Source: a bacterium
Lineage (GTDB): Bacteria > CAIJMQ01 > JAADFP01
Assembly: GCA_027021085.1 (NCBI GenBank)
Contig: JALUVB010000057.1
Span: 1 to 9,633, forward strand
Direction of reading: 5' to 3'
Length of the DNA stretch: 9,633 nucleotides
Shown here: in pieces, positions 1 to 7,542 of the stretch
Layout of the letters: each line of letters opens with the position of its first letter
How positions within the stretch are numbered: position 1 is the stretch's first letter
Position numbers and translations under genes: made by a program
Notes under the pieces: model-generated
What the model was told of the DNA's origin: nothing
The model's database searches: none
The model's input: the letters and a program-made list of their open reading frames with translations, nothing else

Positions 1-31
1 GCTACTCACTACCAACTACTACCTACCCGCT
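1..31 (-). repeat. Degenerate 7-bp tandem repeat cluster, cut by window edge
   Basis: Read on the minus strand this stretch divides cleanly into heptamers: AGCGGGT, AGGTAGT, AGTTGGT, AGTGAGT, then a partial AGC that runs off the window. It is the same family as the clusters at 8955-9014 and 9139-9249 but in the opposite orientation. It ends about 9 bp before the extended -10 element of the tRNA gene, so the -35 region of that promoter lies inside the repeat. The period is seen directly. No function is known. Confidence 0.75.
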
Positions 32-39
32 AGTGATTC

Positions 40-48
40 TGGTAGAAT
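40..48 (+). promoter_or_regulatory. Extended -10 promoter for tRNA-Thr and cinA
   Basis: TGG followed by TAGAAT (43-48) matches the TGn-TATAAT extended -10 consensus in five of six hexamer positions. Transcription would begin near 54-56, a few bases before the mature tRNA 5' end at 59. No convincing -35 box is present at 17-bp spacing, which is tolerated by extended -10 promoters and is unsurprising because that region is heptamer repeat. Confidence 0.5.
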
Positions 49-58
49 ATTAATTACT

Positions 59-130
59 GCCGGTGTAGCTCAATGGTAGAGCGCCTCATTCGTAATGAGG
101 GGGTTGAGAGTTCGACTCTCTCCGCCGGCT
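59..130 (+). tRNA. tRNA-Thr, anticodon CGU
   Basis: The full cloverleaf can be drawn by eye. The acceptor stem GCCGGTG pairs with CGCCGGC, with one G-T pair. The D stem is GCTC/GAGC with a 7-nt loop. The anticodon stem is CCTCA/TGAGG with loop TTCGTAA, giving anticodon CGT, which reads ACG (Thr). The variable loop is 5 nt, and the T stem GAGAG/CTCTC encloses TTCGACT. Base 73 is T, and no CCA is encoded because the next bases are CAATG. The 3' end must therefore be trimmed, probably by RNase Z, and CCA added by nucleotidyltransferase. The cinA start codon follows after two bases. Confidence 0.97.
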
Positions 131-132
131 CA

Positions 133-1371
133 ATGAGTGCAGTAATAATAAATATTGGCTCGGAGCTGCTTTCCGGAGATGTAATTAACAGGAATTTTCT
201 CTTCCTTACCCAGAAACTACAGGAAGAAGGGATAGATGTTGCAGCCCAGATAATCGTGGGCGACGAAAGAGAACACCTTACCCGCATTCTCAAAGATTCT
301 CTCTCCCATTACTCGCAAATTTTTGTAACCGGGGGACTGGGAACTACGGAAGATGATATTACCCGGGAGGCAATTTCCGCCTCTGTTGATAAGCCACTCG
401 TCTTAGAAAAAAAGCTGCTTAAAGAGATAAAATCCCGCTACGAAAAGTGGGGGAAGAGGTTTCTTCCCGTGCACGAGAGAATGGCCAAGATCCCGGAGGG
501 AGCAATTCCTGTAATGAACTATATAGGAGCTGCTCCCGGTTTTTACCTGGAATACGAAGGGCGCCAGATATTTGCTTTGCCCGGGGTGCCGGAAGAAATG
601 CGGGACATGTGGGGAAGAATACAAAATTCTCTGGCGCGGGAGAAAAACGTAATAATCAGAAAAAGAATCTTGAAATGCTGGGGGTTATCCGAATCCGCAG
701 TCAACGAGAAAATTAGACTCTTCCTGGAAAAAGAAAATCCCCGCCTGGGTATCACAGTAAATCCTTACGGCGTAGAAATCAGGATAAAAGCAAAGGGAGG
801 AAGCCCCCGCCAGGCAGAAGAAATACTGGAGAAGGTGGAAAGAAGAATTAAGGATACAATAGGAGACAATATCTATGCCGCTGATACCACTGACATGGAA
901 AAAGTAGTGGGTATGCTACTTACCCTCAAAAAGAAAAGCATAAGCACGGCAGAATCATGCACAGGCGGGCTAATTTCTCACCGCCTGACAAATGTCCCGG
1001 GCAGTTCACAGTACTTCATAGGGGGAATGATTGTCTACTCCAATAAAAGTAAAATAGAAAATCTGGGAGTAGCTCCTGAAATTTTGGATAAATACGGGGC
1101 AGTAAGCAAAGAAACCGCCAGGGAAATGGCAGTCCGAATAAGAGAGAAAATGGCGACAGACCTGGGCGTGGCAGTTACCGGGATAGCAGGCCCTTCGGGC
1201 GGGACGCGGGAGAAACCGGTGGGATTGGTATACACAGCACTAAGTGAAGAGGGCCACTGCTGGACGGAAGAGCACCGTTTCCTGGGAGAAAGAATTTCTA
1301 TAAAGATAAAGTCGTCTCAGGCTGCTCTTGACCTGGTGCGCAGATACCTCCTGGAACTTCTTGCAAGATAG
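133..1371 (+). CDS. cinA: CinA: nicotinamide-nucleotide amidohydrolase / competence-damage family
   Basis: This is a 412-residue protein of normal CinA length with both expected domains. The N-terminal MoCF/molybdopterin-binding-like domain, acting in the family as an ADP-ribose pyrophosphatase-type module, carries GGLGTTEDD at residues 67-75. The C-terminal PncC domain deamidates NMN to NaMN in pyridine nucleotide salvage and carries TAESCTGG at 272-279, with Ser275 as the likely nucleophile, and VTGIAGPSGG at 348-357. The ATG at 133 is chosen because the protein then begins MSAVIINIGSELLSGD, matching the family N-terminus. An in-frame ATG at 73 lies inside the tRNA and is rejected. No Shine-Dalgarno sequence is possible without using tRNA bases, so the gene is probably read from the tRNA transcript. 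It converges on nikR with a 13-bp gap and no clear terminator. The enzyme is cytoplasmic. Confidence 0.95.
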   Translation: MSAVIINIGSELLSGDVINRNFLFLTQKLQEEGIDVAAQIIVGDEREHLTRILKDSLSHYSQIFVTGGLGTTEDDITREAISASVDKPLVLEKKLLKEIKSRYEKWGKRFLPVHERMAKIPEGAIPVMNYIGAAPGFYLEYEGRQIFALPGVPEEMRDMWGRIQNSLAREKNVIIRKRILKCWGLSESAVNEKIRLFLEKENPRLGITVNPYGVEIRIKAKGGSPRQAEEILEKVERRIKDTIGDNIYAADTTDMEKVVGMLLTLKKKSISTAESCTGGLISHRLTNVPGSSQYFIGGMIVYSNKSKIENLGVAPEILDKYGAVSKETAREMAVRIREKMATDLGVAVTGIAGPSGGTREKPVGLVYTALSEEGHCWTEEHRFLGERISIKIKSSQAALDLVRRYLLELLAR

Positions 1372-1384
1372 CCCTTTCTTAAGC

Positions 1385-1804
1385 TTACTCCAGTTTCCTG
1401 CCCAGGGAAGCTTTCAATAAATCACAGAACTTTACTCCCTTTAATGCTCCCAGTTCTCCCACTATTTTTTCCACTTCCCTTGCTTTCCCTCTGATTACAG
1501 TCAATTCCAAGCAGTTATCGTGGTCAAGGTGGATATGCTGGGTGGAAATTATGTGTGAAATATGGTGATGTTCTATTTCCATTAACTCTTCTACAAGTTC
1601 TCTCTTGTGATGGTTATAAACGAGCAGAACTCCTCCAATAACCTCTTCGCCTTCCTCCCATTCCTCCTGCACCAGGGATTGCCTTATCAGGTCAGCGATT
1701 GCCTTGGAACGATTTGTATAGCCTTTTTTCTTTATATACCTGTCAAACTTAGTCCTCAAGCCTTCCGGCAGCGAGACGCCAAATCTCACCAGCTCTTTTT
1801 TCAT
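1385..1804 (-). CDS. nikR: NikR nickel-responsive transcriptional regulator
   Basis: The 139-residue protein fits NikR. An N-terminal ribbon-helix-helix DNA-binding domain (about residues 1-48, RFGVSLPEGL...NRSKAIADLIR) is followed by an ACT-like tetramerisation and nickel-sensing domain. The high-affinity nickel ligands of the E. coli protein (His76, His87, His89, Cys95) align with His79, His90, His92 and Cys98 here, in the stretch STQHIHLDHDNC. In the family, nickel-loaded NikR represses nickel-uptake genes. No nickel transporter, hydrogenase or urease gene is in the window, so its targets lie elsewhere. Its ATG overlaps the nadK stop by 4 bp (ATGA), making it the promoter-distal gene of the yicC operon and probably translationally coupled. 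A GGGAAAAG stretch just upstream may act as a weak ribosome-binding site. Confidence 0.95.
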   Translation of the reverse strand: MKKELVRFGVSLPEGLRTKFDRYIKKKGYTNRSKAIADLIRQSLVQEEWEEGEEVIGGVLLVYNHHKRELVEELMEIEHHHISHIISTQHIHLDHDNCLELTVIRGKAREVEKIVGELGALKGVKFCDLLKASLGRKLE

Positions 1805-2661
1805 TCTTTTCCCGAATGTCCTTTCCAGCTAAGTTTTTCCCGCAAAAGATGGTAAAAATTTAACCTGGTAAAACGCAGAAGCAAAGTATCAAAAGGAGCA
1901 CTCATGACTTTAATGGGCACATTGGCTCCTGCATCACTGCCCACCTGGCCATCGCACACCACTGACACTCCGCCCGGGCTTAAACAGGATATTTCTACCC
2001 GGGAAGAAGAGGGGACAAGTAAGGGGCGATGAGAAAGAGTATGGGGGCATACGGGAATTATTATCATCCCTTCCACCTCCGGGTGCAGGATAGGCCCTCC
2101 GGCAGAGAGCGAGTGACCGGTGGAGCCAGTAGGAGTGGAAATAATCAACCCATCCGCGGAAAATGTGGTAAGGTATTCCCCGTTAATGGAAACCTTTAAT
2201 TCAATTATTCTGAAAGGATTCTTCCTGAGCACAACACTATCATTCAGGGCAAAAAAGCTTTCCCTCTCCACTTCTGTGATTAATCCTCTTCTTTTTTCCA
2301 GGGAAAATCTTTTCTCTTTCAGGCAGGATATCAAGCCGGGAAAATCTTCCATGTTAATCTGGGTAAGGAACCCCATTCTTCCCATATTTACTCCCAGTAT
2401 AGGGATATTTCTGTCTCCCACCAGGCGCGCTCCCCTTAATAGCGTGCCATCTCCTCCCAGGGTAATAAGATAGGAAATTTCACGGAGGAACTTTTCCCTT
2501 TCCAGGCCTAACCGAGATAAGTGGCAGTTTTGTGCTTCCTCCTGGAGCAGAACAGGGCTAAAATTATTGCTCTCCAGCAAATTTACTATAGCACGAATAC
2601 TTCCTACCGTTTCTTTCTTGGAAGTGTTTAAGATAATCCCGATATAAGTTGTTTTATCCAT
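1801..2661 (-). CDS. nadK: NAD kinase
   Basis: This cytoplasmic enzyme phosphorylates NAD+ to NADP+ using ATP or polyphosphate. The 286-residue protein has the family signature GGDG at 69-72, followed by TLLRGAR. Next come the VNMGRMGFLTQ segment (91-101) and ALNDSVV (138-144), where the common NE motif reads ND. The adenine-binding block is SADGLIISTPTGSTGHSLSAGG (168-189), with GH in place of the frequent AY after TGST, and VCPHTLSHRPLLVP follows at 204-217. The start at 2661 gives the expected first beta strand (TTYIGIILN). It overlaps the 3' end of gmk by 34 bp, the longest overlap in the operon, and shares ATGA with nikR downstream. Upstream of its ATG there is only a weak purine stretch. 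Confidence 0.95.
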   Translation of the reverse strand: MDKTTYIGIILNTSKKETVGSIRAIVNLLESNNFSPVLLQEEAQNCHLSRLGLEREKFLREISYLITLGGDGTLLRGARLVGDRNIPILGVNMGRMGFLTQINMEDFPGLISCLKEKRFSLEKRRGLITEVERESFFALNDSVVLRKNPFRIIELKVSINGEYLTTFSADGLIISTPTGSTGHSLSAGGPILHPEVEGMIIIPVCPHTLSHRPLLVPSSSRVEISCLSPGGVSVVCDGQVGSDAGANVPIKVMSAPFDTLLLRFTRLNFYHLLREKLSWKGHSGKE

Positions 2662-3239
2662 TTTTCATTTCTTGACCGGCGGCATTTCTCTGCCCTAATT
2701 ATACACCGGATATCCTGGATAGCCTCTGCAATCAACCTGTTTACCACCAGGTAATCGTAATCCCGGTAAAACTTTAATTCCTCTTTAGCCCGCTCCAGCC
2801 TCTTTTTGATTTCCAGCTCGTTTTCTGTCTTCCTCTTCATTAATCTTCGCTCCAGCTCCTCCCAGGAAGGCGGTACAAGAAATATAAATACTGCAGATAG
2901 GCCACATTCCTTGATTTTCCTGGCGCCCTGCACATCAATATCCAGAAGAATTATTCTCCCTTTATTAATGTTCTCTTCAATGAAATCCCTGGGCGTTCCG
3001 TAAAAGTTGCCATGCACCTCTGCCCATTCTACAAATTTTTTTTCTTTGACCAGCTGCAGGAATTCTTCCCGGGAGACAAAGTAGTAGTCTTTACCCTGCA
3101 CTTCTTCCTGCCGAGGCAGGCGGGTGGTGTAAGATACCGAGTAGCAAATATCCCTCTCGTACTTAAAGATTTCTTCTTTTAGTGTGGTTTTCCCGCCCCC
3201 GGAAGGAGAAGAGATGACCACAAGAAATCCCTTACTCAC
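2628..3239 (-). CDS. gmk: Guanylate kinase
   Basis: The enzyme converts GMP to GDP with ATP in purine nucleotide synthesis. The 203-residue protein shows the P-loop SPSGGGKTT at 11-19, the GMP-binding region SYTTRLPRQEEVQGKDYYF (36-54), the segment EWAEVHGNFYGTP (71-83), and LLDIDVQGA (98-106). The start is GTG, with GGAG 7 bp upstream. The first eight bases overlap the end of remA (GTGAGTAA), so remA's TAA stop lies inside gmk. The last 34 bp overlap nadK. The tail beyond the kinase fold (from about 183) is short and lysine/arginine-rich. Placement after yicC and remA is the classical arrangement seen in many Firmicutes and several candidate phyla. Confidence 0.96.
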   Translation of the reverse strand: MSKGFLVVISSPSGGGKTTLKEEIFKYERDICYSVSYTTRLPRQEEVQGKDYYFVSREEFLQLVKEKKFVEWAEVHGNFYGTPRDFIEENINKGRIILLDIDVQGARKIKECGLSAVFIFLVPPSWEELERRLMKRKTENELEIKKRLERAKEELKFYRDYDYLVVNRLIAEAIQDIRCIIRAEKCRRSRNEKWIKQLISGLS

Positions 3240-3477
3240 TCATTTTCTCCATAATTTTCTGCAGTTCCTCGGGAAGAAGAGGAGAAAGGAAAAGATAGGA
3301 AGGGGTGATTACCAGCGAGCGGGTCCTCTCTCCTCCTGTAGCGTCTATTATTTTCCCGCTCTTTTTCAGGTCTCGCACCATTTTCTGGATGGGCTTGGAA
3401 TTGTATCTTACTATGCCCACAATCCTATCCTGGCTAACAAAATTACCTTTCCCTATGGGCACGAATTCAAACGACAT
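3232..3477 (-). CDS. remA: RemA/DUF370 family DNA-binding regulator
   Basis: The 81-residue protein matches the RemA (DUF370) family. It has the opening FVPIGKGNFVSQDRIVGIV and the central block IDATGGERTRSLVITPS, equivalent to the arginine-containing DNA-binding surface of Bacillus RemA. In Bacillus this protein forms oligomeric rings that bind DNA and activate biofilm-matrix and osmoprotection genes. The role in this organism is unknown, and many family members simply sit between yicC and gmk. The ATG at 3477 overlaps yicC by 11 bp, and the stop overlaps gmk by 8 bp. Only a weak AAGAA precedes the start, so translation probably depends on coupling to yicC. Confidence 0.9.
   Translation of the reverse strand: MSFEFVPIGKGNFVSQDRIVGIVRYNSKPIQKMVRDLKKSGKIIDATGGERTRSLVITPSYLFLSPLLPEELQKIMEKMSE
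3247..3250 (-). promoter_or_regulatory. Ribosome-binding site for gmk GTG start
   Basis: GGAG lies 7 bp before the GTG at 3239, inside the last codons of remA. It fixes the GTG as the start, since no in-frame ATG is nearby. Confidence 0.6.
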
Positions 3478-4264
3478 TTCTTAACTGTTCCCTTATGCTG
3501 TTAATCTCCATTTTTATATGCACCATTCTATGAGAGAACTTTGCCTCCTGAATCTTGGCTGATATTGCATTAGCTTCCCTTAACATCTCCTGGGTAAGAA
3601 AATCCATTTTTAACCCGGAGGAAGACTTCTTTTTCAATTCACGAAAGATAGCTATGAGATGGGATTTGAAACGGGTTATCTCTTCATTTACGTCCGGGAT
3701 AGACTCTTCTCCCAGGGCAAGAAATTCTTTCTCTCTTTTCTTATTCTCTTTTTCAATCTCTTTAAGGATATTTCTTATTCTGGTAAACCGGATGAAAATA
3801 TCATTATAAAGAATTCTGCCTTCTTCCTCCCTCATGGTCTTAAGCTCGCCTAATGCAGTTTCTATTTCATGCAGTATAATCTTTTTCCGCGAGGAGAAAT
3901 CTTTAATCCTGGTGTTCAGTATGCCGGGAAAGGAGAGTATAAATTGCGCAGAGACGGGAAAATGCTTGTTGCTTTTATTCTCCACCTCTCCCAGGATATC
4001 CAGGTATCTCTTTAATATCTCCCAGTTTACACTTATATCCAGGGCCTGGGAAGATTTCTCCCACTCCAGGCGCAAAATTATCAATCCCCGCTTTAACCTC
4101 TTTTCAATAATCTTCCTTATGGGAAATTCCATGTTGGCCAATTCTTCCGGAAGGTAAAGCCGCGTCTCAAAGTGGCGATGATTGAGCGAGGTAAGAGTAA
4201 CACAGAATGAGCCATAGGGAGTATTAAAAGTATGCTCGGAAAACCCGGTCATACTTTCCAGCAC
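3467..4264 (-). CDS. yicC: YicC family endoribonuclease
   Basis: The 265-residue protein has the YicC N-terminal signature (MLESMTGFSE, then SLNHRHFETRLYLPE) and the C-terminal DUF1732 block (KMDFLTQEMLREANAISAKIQEA, about 218-240). The E. coli protein is slightly longer. E. coli YicC has been reported as an endoribonuclease involved in small-RNA turnover; applying that function here is inference. The start is GTG, supported by GAGG 8 bp upstream and by family members that begin MIRSMTGF. The ATG four codons further in would lose this match. It is the first gene of the yicC-remA-gmk-nadK-nikR operon, with its promoter expected in the 94-bp gap at 4265-4358. No clear promoter boxes could be assigned there. 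Confidence 0.92.
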   Translation of the reverse strand: MLESMTGFSEHTFNTPYGSFCVTLTSLNHRHFETRLYLPEELANMEFPIRKIIEKRLKRGLIILRLEWEKSSQALDISVNWEILKRYLDILGEVENKSNKHFPVSAQFILSFPGILNTRIKDFSSRKKIILHEIETALGELKTMREEEGRILYNDIFIRFTRIRNILKEIEKENKKREKEFLALGEESIPDVNEEITRFKSHLIAIFRELKKKSSSGLKMDFLTQEMLREANAISAKIQEAKFSHRMVHIKMEINSIREQLRNVV

Positions 4265-4272
4265 AATACAGC

Positions 4273-4276
4273 CCTC
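4273..4276 (-). promoter_or_regulatory. Ribosome-binding site for yicC GTG start
   Basis: GAGG (within GTGAGGGC) lies 8 bp before the GTG at 4264. This supports GTG over the in-frame ATG at 4252, in agreement with the family's N-terminus. Confidence 0.6.
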
Positions 4277-4333
4277 ACTTTTGGTACTAAATCAGTATCA
4301 TCACGATGTACACGGAAAAACTAAAAAATACCC

Positions 4334-4354
4334 AAACAAAACACCGGGAACCGG
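4334..4354 (-). terminator. Possible weak intrinsic terminator after etfB
   Basis: Just after the etfB stop the minus strand reads CCGG-TTC-CCGG, a 4-bp GC stem with a 3-nt loop, followed by TGTTTTGTTT. The stem is short, so this may be only partly effective or fortuitous. If it leaks, yicC would be read from the acpP promoter as well as its own. Confidence 0.3.
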
Positions 4355-4358
4355 GACC

Positions 4359-5153
4359 TTATATAATGCGATGGCTTTTTAACTTCGCAAGCAATCCCGC
4401 TACTTTCTCCTCTGTATTCTCCCCTTCTATTATTTCTCCCCTGGGCCGCGGCGGAGGACTGAAGATACGGATAACCTGGGTGGGAGAACCTTTTAGCCCA
4501 ACCTCCTCCTCCTTCAGTCTCAGCTTTTCCAGATTCCAATGCAGGATTTCCTGCTTGCGGGCTTTCAAAATCCCCCTCATAGAAGCAAAGCGGGGCTCGT
4601 TTATCTCTTTGGTTACAGTAACGGCACAGGGAAGCCCAGCTTCTAAAACTTCGTAGCCTTCCTCCAGGACTCGCTCCACCTTTATTTTTCCGTCCAGAAT
4701 TTCAATCCTGCGGGCATAAGTAATGAGGGGTATAGCAAGAAGTTCCGAGACTTCCGGTCCCACCTGCGCGGTATCTCCGTCTATTGCCTGCTTGCCAAAG
4801 AGAATCAGGTCATAATCACCTATTACCTCAATCGCCCTGGTTAAAGCAACAGAAGTAGCCAGAGTATCTGAACCGGCAAGCTTGATATCACTAAGCAGGA
4901 TAGCCTCATCGGCCCCCATGGCCAGGGTTTCCCTCAAGGCATTCTCCGCCTGGGGAGGGCCCATGGTTATAACCGTTACCTTGCCTCCCAATTTCTCCTT
5001 GATTCTCAAGGCTTCTTCAACGGCATTGCTGTCAAAGGGATTGATAATAGAAGGTATCCCGGTGCGATTCAGGGTGTTGTTTTCCGGATTGATGGAAACC
5101 TCGTGCAAGTGTTCAGTATCAGGTACCTGCTTTATGCAAACAATAATATTCAT
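4359..5153 (-). CDS. etfB: Electron transfer flavoprotein beta subunit
   Basis: The 264-residue protein is a full-length EtfB, the subunit that with EtfA carries electrons to or from acyl-CoA dehydrogenases through FAD. Visible signatures are the start [37 protein letters not shown] (61-84), SDTLATS (95-101), [11 protein letters not shown] (123-133, AMP/FAD site) and RGILKARK (193-200). The MGPPQAE...SDTLATS pattern resembles EtfB of butyrate-forming anaerobes (Acidaminococcus and clostridial types), in which NADH electrons are bifurcated to crotonyl-CoA and ferredoxin. That assignment is from memory of those proteins. The ATG overlaps the dehydrogenase stop by 4 bp, so the two are coupled. 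No etfA follows: the next gene is yicC after 94 bp. Confidence 0.95.
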   Translation of the reverse strand: MNIIVCIKQVPDTEHLHEVSINPENNTLNRTGIPSIINPFDSNAVEEALRIKEKLGGKVTVITMGPPQAENALRETLAMGADEAILLSDIKLAGSDTLATSVALTRAIEVIGDYDLILFGKQAIDGDTAQVGPEVSELLAIPLITYARRIEILDGKIKVERVLEEGYEVLEAGLPCAVTVTKEINEPRFASMRGILKARKQEILHWNLEKLRLKEEEVGLKGSPTQVIRIFSPPPRPRGEIIEGENTEEKVAGLLAKLKSHRII

Positions 5154-6292
5154 TTGTACTCTTTCAATACTTTTAAGGCAATTATATTCTTTTGTATTTC
5201 GCTTGTTCCTTCAATAATTTCAAACAACTTGGCTTCTCTCATCAGCCTTTCTACCGGATAGTCAGTAGTATAACCGTATCCGCCAAATATCTGCACTGCC
5301 TTTACCGTGGAATCCATGGCTACCCTGGAGGCATAATACTTGCCCATGGAAGCCACCTTCTCAAATGGTTTACCCTGGTCCTTTAACCAGGCCGCCTTAT
5401 AGAGAAGCAACCTGGCTGCTTCTATCTCGGTAGCCATGTCTGCCAACAGATGCTGCACAGCCTGGAAAGAAGAAATAGGCTTCTCAAATTGCACTCTCTC
5501 GCGGCTATATTTTACTGCCTCTTCCAGCGCTCTCTGGGCTACACCAAGCGCTCCTATCCCCACGCCTATTCTTCCCGCTGCAAAGGTCTCCATGGCCACC
5601 TTAAAACCAGCGCCTTCACGCCGCAAAAGATTTTCTTCCGGGATTTCACAATCCTCCAGGACCAACTCCACATTGGGCAATCCTCTAAAACCCATCTTAT
5701 CGAAATGCTGCCCTATGGTGAAACCAGGAGCATCCTTCTCCACTATAAAAGCGGAAAGCCCGCGTGCTCCCCGGGAGGGGTCAGTGCTGGCAATAATGAC
5801 ATATACATCCGCCTCTCCCCCGTTGGTAATAAATATCTTTCTTCCCGTTAAATAATATTTGCCATTTTTCTTCACTGCCTGGGTCTTGACGCTACCTGCA
5901 TCAGAGCCAGCTCCCGGTTCAGTAAGGCCAAAAGCCCCTATGGAATCCTTTGCCAGGCGGGTGAGATACTTTTTCTTCTGTTCCTCATTGCCAAATGCCA
6001 TAATAGGATAAATACAGAGAATATTTGCTCCAAAAGACAATCCGGTGGTAGCACAGGCTTTCGATATTTCTTCCGCTATAACACTCCAGGTAAGAAATCC
6101 CATGTCCAGGCCGCCGTATTCCTCCGGTATAACCAGGCCAAAAAGATCCATACTGGCCAGCAGCATAAGTGTCTCCCGGGGAAACCTCCCTTCCTTCTCC
6201 ACCTGCTCTGCCTGAGGAGCAATCTTTTCACTACAAACTTTTTTAACCTCTTCCAGCATCAATTGCTGCTCTTCGTTCAATTCAAAATCCAT
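5150..6292 (-). CDS. Acyl-CoA dehydrogenase, butyryl-CoA dehydrogenase-like
   Basis: The 380-residue flavoprotein has the complete acyl-CoA dehydrogenase layout. An N-terminal helical domain ([16 protein letters not shown]) is followed by a beta domain with [17 protein letters not shown] (121-137) and [12 protein letters not shown] (155-166), and a C-terminal helical domain with RVQFEKPI (266-273) and [20 protein letters not shown] (334-353). The catalytic base is predicted to be Glu361 in [10 protein letters not shown], the position used by short- and medium-chain dehydrogenases. The enzyme interconverts acyl-CoA and 2-enoyl-CoA with ETF as electron partner; chain length cannot be read from sequence. 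It follows fabF by 11 bp, and a strong GGGAGGT ribosome-binding site fills the gap. It overlaps etfB by 4 bp. Its place after acpP-fabF raises the possibility of an acyl-ACP substrate, which is speculation. Confidence 0.94.
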   Translation of the reverse strand: MDFELNEEQQLMLEEVKKVCSEKIAPQAEQVEKEGRFPRETLMLLASMDLFGLVIPEEYGGLDMGFLTWSVIAEEISKACATTGLSFGANILCIYPIMAFGNEEQKKKYLTRLAKDSIGAFGLTEPGAGSDAGSVKTQAVKKNGKYYLTGRKIFITNGGEADVYVIIASTDPSRGARGLSAFIVEKDAPGFTIGQHFDKMGFRGLPNVELVLEDCEIPEENLLRREGAGFKVAMETFAAGRIGVGIGALGVAQRALEEAVKYSRERVQFEKPISSFQAVQHLLADMATEIEAARLLLYKAAWLKDQGKPFEKVASMGKYYASRVAMDSTVKAVQIFGGYGYTTDYPVERLMREAKLFEIIEGTSEIQKNIIALKVLKEYK

Positions 6293-6297
6293 TCTTA

Positions 6298-6303
6298 CCT
6301 CCC
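6298..6303 (-). promoter_or_regulatory. Strong ribosome-binding site for the acyl-CoA dehydrogenase
   Basis: GGGAGG sits 5 bp before the ATG at 6292 and immediately after the fabF stop codon. fabF and etfB have no such site. The dehydrogenase may therefore be translated independently and more strongly than its neighbours. Confidence 0.7.
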
Positions 6304-7542
6304 TTATCCCTGAAACTTTCTGAAGACCAGGGTAGCATTATGCCCACCAAACCCGAAAGCATTGGTAACCGCCACCTCAACTTTCTTTTCCCTGGCCTGG
6401 TTAGGTACATAGTCTAAGTCACACTCTGGGTCAGGATACTCGTAATTGATGGTGGGATGTATTATGCCTTTATATATGGTAAGACAGCAGGCCACGCTCT
6501 CTATGGCCCCGGATGCTCCCAGGGTATGCCCGATCATGGACTTGGTGGATGAAATGGGAACCTTCCTGGCATAATCTCCAAACACCCTTTTTATGGTGAG
6601 AGTCTCTACCTTGTCATTTAAAGGCGTGGAAGTTCCGTGAGCGTTTATGTAGTCCACTTCTTCGGGGGAAATTTTTGCATCTTTAAGGGCATTCTGCATA
6701 CTCAGAAACTGCCCTTCTCCCCGGGGTTCCGGCGCAGTGATATGGTAGGCATCGGATGTCATCCCAAAACCAATAACCTCTGCATAAATTTTTGCTCCTC
6801 TCTTCTTTGCCCTCTCCATCTCTTCAAAGATAAGCACTCCTGCTCCTTCACCCATGACAAAGCCATCTCTCTGGCGGTCAAAAGGCCGGGAAGCTTTCTC
6901 CGGCGCATCGTTTCTGGTAGAAAGAGCTTTCATGTTGCAGAATCCAGCCAGGCCCAGGGGTGTTATAGCTGTCTCGCTCCCCCCACTTATTACCACCTCC
7001 GCGTCTCCCCTCTGAATGGTACGAAAAGCCAATCCCATAGCATGAAGGGACGAGGCACAGGCCGTGGAAACAGAGAAATTTGCTCCCTGCAGTTTATGCC
7101 GGATAGAGATATGGGCAGGAGCAATATCTGTAATCAGCATAGGAATGAGAAAGGGGGAAACTCTCTCCGGCCCCTTCTCCAGCAGAATAGAATGTTGATT
7201 TTCAATAGTCATCAACCCGCCTATCCCGCTTCCCATTATCACTCCCCAGTTCCTGTGTTCATCCGCTGCTTTATCCAGGCCTGCCTCAATCAGGGCTTCC
7301 TCTGCCGCATATATGGCAAAATGTGTAAAACGGTCCATCCTCCTGATTTCTTTCGGGGCAAGGTGCTTGCTTAAATCAATCTCTCTTACCTCAGCCGCGA
7401 TTCGCGTAGGGAAAGGGGAAGGGTCAAAGAGAGTTAATTTTCCTACACCGCTCTTACCCTCACAGAGAGCAGCAAAAAAACCCTCCGGGTCATTACCCAG
7501 AGCACTTACCACTCCCAGCCCTGTAATAACCACTCTTTTCAT
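6304..7542 (-). CDS. fabF: 3-oxoacyl-ACP synthase II (KAS II)
   Basis: The enzyme condenses malonyl-ACP with acyl-ACP to extend fatty acids in the cytoplasm. The 412-residue protein has the expected KAS II Cys-His-His triad: Cys162 in STACASS, His302 in [11 protein letters not shown], and His339 in [12 protein letters not shown]. The C-terminal [14 protein letters not shown] (394-407) is also typical. Cys162/His302/His339 correspond to E. coli FabF Cys163/His303/His340. The ATG overlaps the acpP stop by 4 bp (ATGA), and no Shine-Dalgarno is visible, so translation is probably coupled to acpP. acpP-fabF is a common pair, usually followed by rnc. Here it is followed by the dehydrogenase and etfB instead. 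Confidence 0.96.
   Translation of the reverse strand: MKRVVITGLGVVSALGNDPEGFFAALCEGKSGVGKLTLFDPSPFPTRIAAEVREIDLSKHLAPKEIRRMDRFTHFAIYAAEEALIEAGLDKAADEHRNWGVIMGSGIGGLMTIENQHSILLEKGPERVSPFLIPMLITDIAPAHISIRHKLQGANFSVSTACASSLHAMGLAFRTIQRGDAEVVISGGSETAITPLGLAGFCNMKALSTRNDAPEKASRPFDRQRDGFVMGEGAGVLIFEEMERAKKRGAKIYAEVIGFGMTSDAYHITAPEPRGEGQFLSMQNALKDAKISPEEVDYINAHGTSTPLNDKVETLTIKRVFGDYARKVPISSTKSMIGHTLGASGAIESVACCLTIYKGIIHPTINYEYPDPECDLDYVPNQAREKKVEVAVTNAFGFGGHNATLVFRKFQG

Noticed and set aside
73-132. N-terminal extension of cinA to an ATG at 73
   Set aside because: The ATG lies in the D-loop of a complete tRNA-Thr, and the added 20 residues have no counterpart in CinA proteins.
1359-1386. Bidirectional terminator between cinA and nikR
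   Set aside because: TCTTGCAAGA is a 10-bp palindrome without a loop, inside the end of cinA, and AAGCTT nearby is equally short. Neither is followed by a T-tract, so they are probably chance.
2628-2661. Mis-called start or frameshift behind the 34-bp gmk/nadK overlap
   Set aside because: Both reading frames are intact and family-like through the overlap: nadK needs its first beta strand, and gmk shows no broken motif. It is accepted as a true overlap.
4265-4333. Promoter for yicC
   Set aside because: GATACT on the minus strand is a weak -10 and no -35 of reasonable quality lies 16-18 bp upstream. A promoter is expected here, but I could not place it.
6637-7374. A 245-codon + strand open frame opposite fabF
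   Set aside because: It lies wholly antisense to a gene with full catalytic motifs. Its translation is rich in Cys, His and Ser with no recognisable domain, as expected from a mirrored reading frame.
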